55,742 bases of DNA, taken from assembly GCA_045577495.1 (NCBI GenBank), contig JAZNIK010000071.1:1-55742 (forward strand), in the 5' to 3' direction. The stretch comes from UMGS1279 sp045577495 (lineage in GTDB: Bacteria > Bacillota > Clostridia > Oscillospirales > Acutalibacteraceae). Under the pieces are notes generated by a model that saw nothing but the letters and a program-made list of their open reading frames with translations, was not told where the DNA came from and did not search any database. This document shows positions 17,837 to 26,273 of the stretch, in pieces. Both the position numbers and the translations under genes were made by a program. How positions within the stretch are numbered: the stretch's first letter is position 1; each line of letters opens with the position of its first letter.

Positions 17837-17956
17837 AAATCAATCACCTTTCGCTAAGTTGACACGAATAATCCGAGCCTGATTTTAAAAGCAAGATTTT
17901 CGCCTTTGCTTAATATGATTTATTATTTCAACAAACCGCATATAAATACACAGTTT

Positions 17957-17985
17957 ATTATACTATTTTATTTTTAATTTTTCAA
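17957..17985 (-). promoter_or_regulatory. Promoter of tepA-ftsK
   Basis: Minus-strand TTGAAA (17980-17985), a 17-base spacer and TATAAT (17957-17962), directly after the terminator of the preceding operon. It would drive tepA-ftsK and the genes behind them, with a leader of about 115 bases. Confidence 0.72.
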
Positions 17986-17999
17986 GATAAAAAGCCAAA

Positions 18000-18036
18000 A
18001 AAATCACCTCAACACTTTTTCGTTGAGGTGATTTTT
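18000..18036 (-). terminator. Terminator after the OadB/OadG-like pair
   Basis: AATCACCTCAAC pairs with GTTGAGGTGATT around a short loop, followed by a T run on the minus strand. It lies 7 bases beyond the stop codon of the 42-residue gene. Confidence 0.85.
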
Positions 18037-18042
18037 AAAAAT

Positions 18043-18171
18043 CTATTTTTTGCTAGTAAATTTGCTAAGCAAAACTATTGTTAAAATAATTATAGCCGTT
18101 ACAATAAATATTCCCAACATACCCTTAAGCATAACGGGAAGTGTGCTTAAAAATCTTTCTAAATTAAACAT
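18043..18171 (-). CDS. OadG-like small membrane subunit (42 aa)
   Basis: A short gene with GGAGGTAATAAA directly before its ATG. The product starts MFNLERFLSTLPVMLKGMLG and has one transmembrane helix followed by a short basic tail. The N-terminal amphipathic stretch, a Met-Leu-x-Gly-Met turn and a long hydrophobic helix match the gamma subunits of sodium-pumping decarboxylases (OadG), though it is shorter than most and lacks the Pro-rich tail. It follows oadB by 15 bases and ends at a terminator, so I infer the two proteins form a complex. The call rests on context plus a weak sequence resemblance. Confidence 0.7.
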   Translation of the reverse strand: MFNLERFLSTLPVMLKGMLGIFIVTAIIILTIVLLSKFTSKK

Positions 18172-18186
18172 TTTATTACCTCCTAA

Positions 18187-19314
18187 TTAGCTTACAAGGT
18201 TGATTATGAGGCCACCGGCAATAACCGATGCAATCTGACCCGAAACGTTAACACCTATTGTGTGCATAAGCAAGAAGTTTTGGGGGTCCTCAGCGAGTCC
18301 CATTTTATGAACAACCCTTGCAGACATTGGGAATGCAGATATGCCTGCCGCACCAATCATTGGGTTGATTTTTTTCTTCATAAACAGATTCAAGAATTTC
18401 GCAAACATAACACCGCCAACGGTATCAAAAATGAATGCAAACAAGCCGAGACCTAAAATAAGCAAGGTTTCGGGCACCAAAAACTCCTCGGCGGTCATTC
18501 TTGATGCTATTGTAATTCCAAGGAAAATGGTTACAAGATTTGCCAAAACCTTTTGAGCGGTTTCGGATAATGAATCTAAAACTCCGCACTCGCGAATAAG
18601 GTTACCAAACATTAAAAATCCAACCAAGGCAACGCTGGTAGGTGCAACTAAACCAGCAATAGCGGTAATAACTATGGGGAATAAAACTCTGGTAAGTTTT
18701 GAAACCTCTTTGGGCTCATAAGGCATACGGATAAGTCTTTCCTTTTTGGTTGTGATAAGTTTAATAACGGGAGGCTGAACAATAGGAACCAGTGCCATAT
18801 ACGAGTATGCTGCAACCATAATTGCAGGCAAATAGTTCGAGCCTAGATGGTTTGCCACGAATATTGAAGTGGGTCCATCTGCCGCACCAATAATACCGAT
18901 AGATGCCGCATCTTTAATATCAAAAAACAAAGATGCAACACTAAAGGTAAAGAATATACCAAACTGCGCCGCCGCGCCAAAGAGCATAAGTTTAGGATTA
19001 GATAATAGCGGACCGAAATCAATCATAGCACCTATACCAACAAAGAGCAAAAGCGGAAAAAGTTCGTTAGCAATACCCGAATTAAAAAGTATTGTTAAAA
19101 CACCCTCTTCACCTACTGCACCCGAAAAAGGCAGGTTAACCAAGATGGCGCCAAAGCCCATAGGAAGCAGTAAAGTCGGCTCCATATCCTTTGCGATGGC
19201 AAGATAAATAAGCACACCGCCGATAACCCACATTACAACCTGCTTAATATCAAGCTGAACTACGTTGCCAAATAGGTCACTAAAAAATAATGCTACTTCA
19301 TTTAAAAATGGCAC
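18187..19314 (-). CDS. oadB: Sodium-translocating decarboxylase subunit beta (OadB/GcdB family)
   Basis: A 375-residue polytopic membrane protein. It carries the family-defining segment GAADGPTSIFVANHLG, the GFLMFGNLIRECGVL region and the C-terminal motif MHTIGVNVSGQIASVIAGG. In known enzymes this subunit couples decarboxylation of a biotin-bound carboxyl group to Na+ export. No alpha (carboxyltransferase) or biotin-carrier gene is nearby, so this is an orphan beta/gamma pair. GTG start at 19314 with TAGGAG upstream. The transcript begins with a Mn2+-type riboswitch, which raises the possibility of a role in cation export rather than in a decarboxylase. Confidence 0.92.
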   Translation of the reverse strand: MPFLNEVALFFSDLFGNVVQLDIKQVVMWVIGGVLIYLAIAKDMEPTLLLPMGFGAILVNLPFSGAVGEEGVLTILFNSGIANELFPLLLFVGIGAMIDFGPLLSNPKLMLFGAAAQFGIFFTFSVASLFFDIKDAASIGIIGAADGPTSIFVANHLGSNYLPAIMVAAYSYMALVPIVQPPVIKLITTKKERLIRMPYEPKEVSKLTRVLFPIVITAIAGLVAPTSVALVGFLMFGNLIRECGVLDSLSETAQKVLANLVTIFLGITIASRMTAEEFLVPETLLILGLGLFAFIFDTVGGVMFAKFLNLFMKKKINPMIGAAGISAFPMSARVVHKMGLAEDPQNFLLMHTIGVNVSGQIASVIAGGLIINLVS

Positions 19315-19354
19315 AAAATCATCTCCTATTTTATTTTTGACATTTTGTTTTTAT

Positions 19355-19413
19355 TTAAACAAAAAGACCTTTACCTAACACAAGCAACATCTTGTATGTA
19401 CGGTAAAAGTCTT
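19355..19413 (-). terminator. Riboswitch expression-platform terminator
   Basis: On the minus strand AAGACTTTTACC (19402-19413) can pair with GGTAAAGGTCTT (19364-19375), followed by TTTTGTTT. The 5' arm is also the closing strand of the riboswitch aptamer, so the two folds exclude each other. This is an ON-switch layout with antitermination by ligand. Confidence 0.8.
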
Positions 19414-19503
19414 GCTATTTAATATAACGGCGGATAGAAAATTCCATCGTAATGACGCCAATTATAACAACCCCTTAAGGTTGCCAGCTACTCCCTTTTT
19501 TAA
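19402..19503 (-). promoter_or_regulatory. yybP-ykoY family (Mn2+) riboswitch aptamer
   Basis: The minus strand contains GGGAGTAGCTGGC, then GGCGTCATTACGATGG, then TTAAATAGCAAGACTTTTACC (first 20 bases shown in parts). These match the conserved blocks of the yybP-ykoY aptamer in order and spacing: GGGGAGUAG at the 5' side, the CGUCA loop, and AGCAAGACCUUU at the 3' side. The known ligand class is Mn2+. It lies about 90 bases upstream of the oadB-like GTG and overlaps a terminator. Confidence 0.85.
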
Positions 19504-19611
19504 AGGTCAATTTTTTAAACCTTTGGTAGTATACAACAAATTTGTGAACAATTTGTTAATAAACTGACTTTTTATAATTTTTTCTTTAAAGTCTACAATA
19601 TAGAATAATTT

Positions 19612-20262
19612 TTAAGTTCTTTCCAGTCCTACTGCAAAAATAACATTATTTATTTTGCAAAGCATCTCGGGTTTTATATGTAATTTTTTATCTATTGTTA
19701 TATTTATGCCCAAATTACCCTGTTTTCCGCTTTTGGGCGAAACTATTACATAATCATCGCTTATGCCAAATTTTTCTTCAATCTCTTTTAGTGTTTCATT
19801 CAAGGTATGCATATTTTCAATCTCAAAATATATAAGTTCGGTTTTTCGTTTTATTTTTTCAAGCTTTGCAAGTAAAAGTGTGGTTATTAAAAATAAAAAT
19901 GCCGCGATGCCTGCTCCTAAATAAAATCCATAACCTAAGGCTATACCTATCGTTGCAGTCGTCCATACACCTGCGGCGGTGGTGAGTCCTGTAACCACAC
20001 TGCCATTTTTGAGTATAATCATACCGGCGCCCAAAAAACCAACACCCGATATAACCTGTGCCGCCATTCTGCTAACGTCGCCTGTTCCACCCAAATTTAA
20101 GTTTATAAAAACACCCGTTAATGCAGTCATGGTTGAACCAAGACATACCAATATATGCGTTCGCATACCTGCCGCACGACCATGTCTGCCACGCTCCATG
20201 CCAATTATTCCACCAATTAAAACCGATAAAATAAGTCTTAAAACAATATGTTCGATACCCAT
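19612..20262 (-). CDS. MgtC/SapB family membrane protein
   Basis: A 216-residue protein with about five transmembrane helices in the first 130 residues and a cytoplasmic C-terminal domain (about 140-216, ACT-like). The signature LIGGIIGMERGRHGRAAGMRTHILVCLGS is the MgtC/SapB motif. MgtC proteins are linked to Mg2+ homeostasis and modulation of membrane ATPases. The ATG has AAAAGGAGG upstream. It lies upstream of the Mn2+ riboswitch unit on the same strand. Confidence 0.92.
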   Translation of the reverse strand: MGIEHIVLRLILSVLIGGIIGMERGRHGRAAGMRTHILVCLGSTMTALTGVFINLNLGGTGDVSRMAAQVISGVGFLGAGMIILKNGSVVTGLTTAAGVWTTATIGIALGYGFYLGAGIAAFLFLITTLLLAKLEKIKRKTELIYFEIENMHTLNETLKEIEEKFGISDDYVIVSPKSGKQGNLGINITIDKKLHIKPEMLCKINNVIFAVGLERT

Positions 20263-20346
20263 AATATGCCTCCTTTTGTTATTTTAATAAGAAACATAAG
20301 TAAGAAAGCTCTGTTTTCTATACATAATAAAACTTAATATTTATAC

Positions 20347-20375
20347 ATTATATTATTGCAAATCGTTAAAATCAA
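20347..20375 (-). promoter_or_regulatory. Promoter of the mgtC-like gene
   Basis: Minus-strand TTGATT (20370-20375), a 17-base spacer and TATAAT (20347-20352), giving a leader of about 75 bases. I see no M-box or other known riboswitch in that leader. The rest of the divergent spacer (20376-20525) holds nothing I can name. Confidence 0.68.
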
Positions 20376-20525
20376 GCGTTTAACTTCTCCTATTTATTGA
20401 TTATATAATTTTTTTATTTATTATATTTCAAAACCAATAATCGCAAGAGCATATTTATTATTTATAACCTGTTTTCACCAAATCTACAATAAAGAATAAA
20501 GTTGTAAATTTTAACGGAATAACTA

Positions 20526-20554
20526 TTGTAAAAAAAAAATAAATATGTTATGAT
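20526..20554 (+). promoter_or_regulatory. Promoter of murI operon
   Basis: TTGTAA (20526-20531), a 17-base spacer and TATGAT (20549-20554), about 30 bases upstream of the murI start. It should drive murI-DUF1934-argS and the EamA gene. Confidence 0.7.
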
Positions 20555-20587
20555 ATTATAGATTTATTGTGATTGGAGGAGAACACT

Positions 20588-21406
20588 TTGTCGGATAACA
20601 GACCAATTGGTGTTTTTGATTCGGGTCTTGGCGGCTTAACAGTTGTTAAAGAGCTTAAAAGACTTTTGCCAAATGAGGATATTGTTTATTTTGGTGATAC
20701 CGGCAGAGTTCCCTACGGTACAAGAAGTAACGATATTGTAAAACGATACGCGCGTGAGGATGAAGCTTTTTTGCTAAGCCAAAACGTTAAAATGATTGTT
20801 GCGGCTTGTGGCACCGTTTCTTCGGTAGCATATATGACGGCAAAGGAACTTCCTGTTCCCTTCATTGAGGTTGTAACCCCCGCCGCCGAGGTTGCCGCAA
20901 AAGCCACAAAGCAAGGCAGGGTTGGTGTTATTGGCACACCCGTTACCATAAATAGCCGCTCACACGCACGTGCAATTTTAAAGCTTTTACCCGATGCGGT
21001 TATAGTTGCAAATTCCTGCCCACTTTTTGTCCCCTTGGTAGAGGAAGGTTGGATATCCAGAGATGATGAGGTTGTAAAACAGGTAGCTAAGCGATATTTA
21101 GAGCCAATTATCGAGGGCATGGCAGATACACTAATTATGGGTTGCACCCATTATCCCGTACTTAAAAATGTTTTTGCGGATATTTTGGGTGATTCTGTAA
21201 CCCTTATCGACCCCGGTACTGCGACCGCCAACAAGGTTAAAGAATATCTTGAAAAGAATAATGCTTTAAACAGTAAAGGCGGCAACTGCCAATATTTCGT
21301 TAGTGATAGAGCAAACACATTCTCTAAAATTGCACAAATTTTGCTCAGTGAAAATATAGAGGATAGTGTAAAACAGATTGATATTTTAAAATTTATCGAG
21401 GCTTAA
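20588..21406 (+). CDS. murI: Glutamate racemase
   Basis: Makes D-glutamate for peptidoglycan by two-base catalysis. The catalytic cysteines are in VAACGTVSS and MGCTHYP. GVFDSGLGGLTV and YFGDTGRVPYG are family signatures. I choose the TTG at 20588 (SDNRPIGVF) because GGAGGAG lies 7 bases before it. A longer frame starting at another TTG (20573) would begin inside that ribosome site. The gene ends 1 base before the DUF1934 gene. Confidence 0.95.
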   Translation: MSDNRPIGVFDSGLGGLTVVKELKRLLPNEDIVYFGDTGRVPYGTRSNDIVKRYAREDEAFLLSQNVKMIVAACGTVSSVAYMTAKELPVPFIEVVTPAAEVAAKATKQGRVGVIGTPVTINSRSHARAILKLLPDAVIVANSCPLFVPLVEEGWISRDDEVVKQVAKRYLEPIIEGMADTLIMGCTHYPVLKNVFADILGDSVTLIDPGTATANKVKEYLEKNNALNSKGGNCQYFVSDRANTFSKIAQILLSENIEDSVKQIDILKFIEA

Positions 21407-21407
21407 A

Positions 21408-21830
21408 ATGAAAAAAGTAATGGTAACGGTTAAAACCACCCTAACCGATGGTAAGCAAAGCGATAAAATGGAGCTTACCGCCGAGGGTGAGTTTAGCATT
21501 AAGGATGGAGCATATCTTATAAAATATCAGGATATGTTTCTGTCGGGTCCCGACCAACCAATAACAACAAGAATTAAAGTTTCTAAAGAAAATACTGTTA
21601 CAGTAACCCGAACGGGAGCTTATAAAAGTCGCTTTGTTATAGAACAGGGCAAACGATGTCAAAGTCTTTATGCCACCCCATATGGTAATATGACAATGGG
21701 CTTTTTTGGTAAAAAAATTGAAAATAGACTAAACGCTTCGGGCGGTGAGTTAGAGCTTGTTTATTCGGTTGATGTAAACAACTCTGAAATTAACTGCAAC
21801 GAAATGTTTATTGAAATAAAGGAAGTGTAA
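21408..21830 (+). CDS. DUF1934 (YwiB-like) beta-barrel protein
   Basis: A 140-residue protein. The pattern EGEFSIKDGAYLIKYQD near residue 28 and the segment TVTRTGAYKSRFVIEQGKRC match DUF1934, a calycin-like beta barrel of unknown function. Bacillus YwiB is likewise encoded next to argS. It sits between murI and argS with 1-base and 3-base gaps, so it is co-translated with them. Confidence 0.88.
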   Translation: MKKVMVTVKTTLTDGKQSDKMELTAEGEFSIKDGAYLIKYQDMFLSGPDQPITTRIKVSKENTVTVTRTGAYKSRFVIEQGKRCQSLYATPYGNMTMGFFGKKIENRLNASGGELELVYSVDVNNSEINCNEMFIEIKEV

Positions 21831-21833
21831 AAA

Positions 21834-23519
21834 ATGTCTGCAATAGTTAGCAAAGCAAAAGCAGAAATTAAACAAATGGTATTAACCGCCGCCGATAAAT
21901 GCATTAAAAACGGCGATTTTGAGCAGATAGACCTGCCCGATTTTAACATAGAGGTTCCGGGTGATAGAAGTCACGGAGATTTTGCTCTTAATGCCGCTAT
22001 GGTTTGGGCAAGAGCTCTTAAAAAAGCGCCCCGTATGATAGCCGAGCAACTTCAAGCACAAATGGAGTTTTCGGGTTATATCAGCAAGGTTGAAATTGCA
22101 GGTCCCGGTTTTATAAACCTATATTTATCCGACCGTTTTTATAGCGACATTGTTTTAGATGTTTTAAAAAGCGGCGATAACTATGGCAAAAGTGAGCACG
22201 GCAAGGGCAAAAAGGTTTTGGTGGAGTTTGTTTCCGCCAACCCAACAGGTCCAATGCATATAGGTAACGCAAGGGGCGGTGCCTTGGGTGATTCTATCGC
22301 CGCCGCTTATGAATGGGCAGGATTTGACACAAAGCGCGAGTTTTATGTTAATGACGCAGGTAACCAGATAAACAAGTTCAAAATTTCATTAGAAGCTAGA
22401 TATTTACAGCTTTTTGATAGCAGTGTTGAAATTCCCGAGGATGCATATTTGGGCGATGATATTACCGCACACGCAAAAGCCTTTGCCGAAATTCACGGCG
22501 ATACATTCGTAAGCGTGGATGAAGATATCCGTCGCGATGCGCTTTGTGATTTTGCACTCCCCAAAAATATTGCAAAGCTTAAAACCGACCTTGAAAAATA
22601 CCGCATAAATTATGACCGTTGGTATTTGGAAAGCGACCTTCACAATAGCGGTGCAGTAACCGAAATAATCGAAAAACTCAAAGCATCGGGCTACACCTAT
22701 GAACAAGAGGGCGCCTTGTGGCTTAAATCCACCGATTTTGGCGACGAGAAGGACAGGGTTTTAATGCGTGCCAATGGTGTGCCTACCTATCTTGTTCCCG
22801 ATATTGCATACCATTATGATAAACTTGTAACCCGCGGCTTTGATTTGGCTATTGATATTTTGGGTGCCGACCATCACGGATATATTGCTCGTATGATGGC
22901 GGCTCTAACTGCTCTTGGCGTGGATGCCAACCGCCTAAAAATCGTTATTATGCAGATGGTTCGCCTTGTTAAAAACGGTGAAACATATAAACTTTCTAAG
23001 CGCTCGGGTAAGGCGGTAACGCTTGAAACTCTGCTTGATGAGGTTCCGATTGATGCAGCAAGATATGTATTTAACTCTAAAGAGCCTAACACACACTTAG
23101 AGTTTGACCTTGACCTTGCGGTTGAGCAATCAAGCCAAAACCCCGTTTACTACGTGCAGTATGCCCACGCTAGAATTTGCAGTATTTTAAGAAATTTAGA
23201 AAACGAGGGCATTAAACCTCTTGACCGCTCGGCAGAGCAATTGGACTGTCTTAATGCACCCGAGGAGCGCGAGATAATTCGCCATTTATCCGCTCTACCT
23301 ATGACCATCGTATCGGCGGCAGAAGGCTTTGACCCCGCTCTTATTACTCGCTACGCATACGATTTGGCAACCTTGTTCCACAGATTTTATAACTCTTGCA
23401 GAGTTAAAGGTGAGGCAGAGGAATTGCTACAAGCAAGACTTAATCTCTGCGTTGCCGCAAAGACGGTTATTGCAAACGTGCTTAGAATGCTTAAAATTGA
23501 TGCACCAAGTGAAATGTAA
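21834..23519 (+). CDS. argS: Arginyl-tRNA synthetase
   Basis: A class I synthetase of 561 residues. The HIGH-type motif is in SANPTGPMHIGNARGGALGD and the KMSKS equivalent in YKLSKRSGKAV (a SKRSG form without the first Met). The N-terminal Arg-specific domain and the C-terminal anticodon-binding domain (from about 440, NPVYYVQYAHARICSILRN) are both present. The order murI-DUF1934-argS is operonic. Nothing is missing. Confidence 0.97.
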   Translation: MSAIVSKAKAEIKQMVLTAADKCIKNGDFEQIDLPDFNIEVPGDRSHGDFALNAAMVWARALKKAPRMIAEQLQAQMEFSGYISKVEIAGPGFINLYLSDRFYSDIVLDVLKSGDNYGKSEHGKGKKVLVEFVSANPTGPMHIGNARGGALGDSIAAAYEWAGFDTKREFYVNDAGNQINKFKISLEARYLQLFDSSVEIPEDAYLGDDITAHAKAFAEIHGDTFVSVDEDIRRDALCDFALPKNIAKLKTDLEKYRINYDRWYLESDLHNSGAVTEIIEKLKASGYTYEQEGALWLKSTDFGDEKDRVLMRANGVPTYLVPDIAYHYDKLVTRGFDLAIDILGADHHGYIARMMAALTALGVDANRLKIVIMQMVRLVKNGETYKLSKRSGKAVTLETLLDEVPIDAARYVFNSKEPNTHLEFDLDLAVEQSSQNPVYYVQYAHARICSILRNLENEGIKPLDRSAEQLDCLNAPEEREIIRHLSALPMTIVSAAEGFDPALITRYAYDLATLFHRFYNSCRVKGEAEELLQARLNLCVAAKTVIANVLRMLKIDAPSEM

Positions 23520-23526
23520 TTCAGTT

Positions 23527-24411
23527 ATGAAAAACTTTACTAATACAAAATCCTTTAATGTAATAATGGTTCTCCTATCAGGCATACTGTGGGGAACCAT
23601 TAGCATATTTACAAATAGCTTAACAAAAAGTGGTTTGGATAGCGTTACAATTACTGCACTACGCTCATTGTTAACAGCCATTATGTTGGCAATGTTTTTG
23701 CTGTTTTATAACCCTAAATTATTTAAAATAAAACTCAAAAGCATACCATCATTTTTTGGAATGGGAGTTATAAGCTTTTCGCTTTTTAACATATGCTATT
23801 TTAAATCAATGCAGTTTAACTCAATAGGCACCGCCTGTATTTTGCTTTACACCGCGCCAATTTTTGTTGTGATTTTATCTGCCTTACTATTTAAAGAAAA
23901 GCTTACCCCCGTAAAGCTTGTTTGCCTTGCCCTTGCAATACTAGGGTGCTTTTTAGTGTCGGGTGTTGGTGGCAAAATGTCTGCAACGGGGCTTATCTTT
24001 GGCTTAGGCTCAGGGCTTGGATATGCCCTTTACAGTATATTCAGCATTTTTGCTCTTAAAGAAAATCACTTTTTTACATCAATTTTTTATGCCTTTTTAC
24101 TCTCGGCATTATGCCTTGCCCCTCTATGCGATTGGCGGCAAACCCTTTACACCATCTCCACCAATACCTCAACATTATTTTGGCTTATTGGTATCGCCTT
24201 TTTTACCACAGTTTTACCCTATATTTTATATACCTGTGGACTTAGGATTGTTCCCGCCGGTGAGGCTTCTGTTATTGCCTGTGTTGAACCGCTCGTGGCA
24301 AATATATTAGGCATCTTTATTTTTAGGCAAATACCCACACTTACCGCCGTTTTGGGAATTGTTTTAATTCTTTTGGCAGTAGTTGTGTTGTCGCTTCAAA
24401 ACAAGGAATGA
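23527..24411 (+). CDS. EamA/DMT-superfamily transporter
   Basis: A 294-residue protein with ten hydrophobic helices in two EamA repeats (GILWGTISIFTNSL near the N-terminus; FGLGSGLGYALYSIFS in the second half; ending with the EP motif in IACVEPLVANILG). Such proteins export or import small metabolites; the substrate is not predictable. The ATG at 23527 follows argS by 7 bases but lacks a clear Shine-Dalgarno, so expression may depend on coupling to argS. A longer frame overlapping argS is unlikely to be the true start. Confidence 0.88.
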   Translation: MKNFTNTKSFNVIMVLLSGILWGTISIFTNSLTKSGLDSVTITALRSLLTAIMLAMFLLFYNPKLFKIKLKSIPSFFGMGVISFSLFNICYFKSMQFNSIGTACILLYTAPIFVVILSALLFKEKLTPVKLVCLALAILGCFLVSGVGGKMSATGLIFGLGSGLGYALYSIFSIFALKENHFFTSIFYAFLLSALCLAPLCDWRQTLYTISTNTSTLFWLIGIAFFTTVLPYILYTCGLRIVPAGEASVIACVEPLVANILGIFIFRQIPTLTAVLGIVLILLAVVVLSLQNKE

Positions 24412-24434
24412 TTCCCATCATATGTAATTTTCTC

Positions 24435-24466
24435 CAAGGAACCTTTTTGTTTGGTTCCTTTTTTTA
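24435..24466 (+). terminator. Terminator of murI-argS-EamA operon
   Basis: AAGGAACC pairs with GGTTCCTT around TTTTTGTTT and is followed by TTTTT. Confidence 0.85.
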
Positions 24467-24514
24467 TTCTTGTATACAAAATTAAAAAAAGTTGGGTATT
24501 TTTTGAAAAAGATA

Positions 24515-24543
24515 TTGAAAACTATACTAAAATGGTATACAAT
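24515..24543 (+). promoter_or_regulatory. Promoter of nifS-nifU with internal inverted repeat
   Basis: TTGAAA (24515-24520), a 17-base spacer and TACAAT (24538-24543). The spacer contains an inverted repeat TATAC-N7-GTATA (24523-24539), a plausible repressor site between the two boxes. No Rrf2/IscR gene lies next to it. Confidence 0.65.
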
Positions 24544-24577
24544 AGGTACACAAAAGTATTAAGGAAGTTTTTTACAG

Positions 24578-25759
24578 ATGAAACCTTTTATTTATGCAGA
24601 TAATGCGGCAACAACATCACTTGCACCCAAGGTGCTTGATGAGATGATGCCCTACCTTACAACCGAATATGGTAACGCATCCAGCCTTTATGATTTCGGC
24701 AGTCGCGCAAAAGCAGCCGTTAACGAGGCTAGAGAAAGAGTTGCAAATGCAATCGGCGCTTTGCCTAATGAGATTTATTTTACAGGCGGCGGTAGCGAAT
24801 CGGATAACTGGGCAATTAAAGGCATAGCCGAAAAAATGGCTCTTAAAGGCAAAAAACATATTATATCCTCTGCTTTTGAGCATCACGCCGTTTTACACTG
24901 CCTTAAAAAACTCGAAAAGCAAGGCTTTGAGATAACCCTGTTACCCGTTTATGAAAATGGTATTGTTCGTTTAGAAGACCTTAAAGCCGCTATCCGCGAG
25001 GATACCGCTCTTGTTACCATTATGTATGCCAACAACGAGATTGGCACCATCCAACCAATAAGTGAAATCGGCGCTCTTTGTAAAGAAAAGGGTGTTGTTT
25101 TTCACACAGATGCCGTTCAAGCGGTTGGCAATGTTGAAATTGATGTTAAGGCTGAGAACATTGATTTGCTTTCAATGTCATCGCATAAATTCCACGGACC
25201 TAAAGGTGTTGGCGCCCTTTATATCAGACGCGGCATCATCTTGCCAAACCTTATTGACGGTGGCGCGCAGGAGCGTGGCAAAAGAGCCGGTACCGAAAAT
25301 ACCGCAGGTATTGTTGGTATGGGTAAAGCCATCGAACTTGCTATTTCCACAATGGCACAGCGCAATAAAAAATTAACACAAATCCGCGATTACCTTATGG
25401 ATAACGCGCTTAAAATCGAGCGTAGCCGAGTAAACGGCGATAGAACACATAGACTCCCCGGTAATGTTAGCCTCTGCTTTGAGGGTATTGAGGGCGAATC
25501 ACTTCTTTTAATGCTTAATTTAAAGGGTGTTTGCGCTTCGTCGGGTTCTGCATGTACTTCGGGCTCACTTGACCCAAGCCATGTGCTACTCAGCATTGGA
25601 CTTCCTCACGAAATTGCACACGGCTCTTTAAGGTTAAGCTTTAGTGACGAAAACACCCTTGAGGATGCAGAATATATTTTGTCGGTTCTGCCTGAGATTA
25701 TCGAGCGTTTGCGCTCAATGTCGCCCCTTTGGGATAAAATTAAATCACAAGAAAAGTAA
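24578..25759 (+). CDS. nifS: Cysteine desulfurase (NifS/IscS class)
   Basis: A PLP enzyme that takes sulfur from cysteine for Fe-S cluster assembly. It opens with YADNAATTSLAPKV. The PLP lysine is K204 in SMSSHKFHGPKG and the sulfur-carrying cysteine is C326 in SSGSACTSGS, with histidines 102-103 after SSAFE. Length 393 is usual. The SSGSACTSGS loop is the long-loop (group I) type. nifU follows after 12 bases, forming a minimal Fe-S assembly pair. Confidence 0.96.
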   Translation: MKPFIYADNAATTSLAPKVLDEMMPYLTTEYGNASSLYDFGSRAKAAVNEARERVANAIGALPNEIYFTGGGSESDNWAIKGIAEKMALKGKKHIISSAFEHHAVLHCLKKLEKQGFEITLLPVYENGIVRLEDLKAAIREDTALVTIMYANNEIGTIQPISEIGALCKEKGVVFHTDAVQAVGNVEIDVKAENIDLLSMSSHKFHGPKGVGALYIRRGIILPNLIDGGAQERGKRAGTENTAGIVGMGKAIELAISTMAQRNKKLTQIRDYLMDNALKIERSRVNGDRTHRLPGNVSLCFEGIEGESLLLMLNLKGVCASSGSACTSGSLDPSHVLLSIGLPHEIAHGSLRLSFSDENTLEDAEYILSVLPEIIERLRSMSPLWDKIKSQEK

Positions 25760-25771
25760 GGAGAATCTTTT

Positions 25772-26206
25772 ATGTATACCGAACAGGTTATGGAGCATTT
25801 CACCAACCCCAGAAATGTTGGCGAAATTGAAAATGCCGATGGCGTTGGAGAGGTTGGTAACGCAAAATGCGGCGATATAATGAAGATATTTTTAAAAATC
25901 GATAACGGCATTATCACCGATGTTAAATTTAAAACCTATGGTTGTGCCTCTGCAATAGCAACAAGCTCAATAGCAACCGAAATGATAAAAGGCAAACCCG
26001 TTGAGGATGCAATTGCCCTATCTAACAAGGCGGTTGTTGAAGCTTTAGGCGGTCTTCCCGCACATAAAATTCACTGCTCTGTTTTGGCAGAGCAGGCCAT
26101 CAAAGCGGCTCTTTGGGATTTTTATGAAAAACAAGGCATAGACCCTGTTGCGATTCTGGGCGAAAAATGCCACGATTGTCACGATTGCGATAGTTGTCAC
26201 GCTTAA
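25772..26206 (+). CDS. nifU: NifU/IscU-like Fe-S scaffold with Cys/His tail
   Basis: The scaffold on which NifS-derived sulfur and iron form clusters. Three conserved cysteines are present: GNAKCGD, TYGCASA and KIHCSVLAEQA. MEHFTNPRNVG is the classical N-terminus. Length 144. Beyond the standard domain there is a short tail, GEKCHDCHDCDSCHA, with four Cys and three His that could bind a metal or cluster. Similar tails occur in some Clostridia NifU-like proteins, as far as I recall. Confidence 0.93.
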   Translation: MYTEQVMEHFTNPRNVGEIENADGVGEVGNAKCGDIMKIFLKIDNGIITDVKFKTYGCASAIATSSIATEMIKGKPVEDAIALSNKAVVEALGGLPAHKIHCSVLAEQAIKAALWDFYEKQGIDPVAILGEKCHDCHDCDSCHA

Positions 26207-26225
26207 TTAAACGATAATAACCATA

Positions 26226-26260
26226 TAAAAACGCGGTGCAGAGTTTCTGCACCGCGTTTA
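26226..26260. terminator. Bidirectional terminator
   Basis: AAACGCGGTGCAGA pairs with TCTGCACCGCGTTT with a tiny loop. It lies between nifU and the convergent small membrane protein gene. Confidence 0.85.
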
Positions 26261-26273
26261 TGTTTTGATTTAA

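Noticed and set aside
20713..21147. A 144-codon minus-strand frame inside murI
   Set aside because: MurI is complete with both catalytic cysteines; the antisense frame is a shadow.
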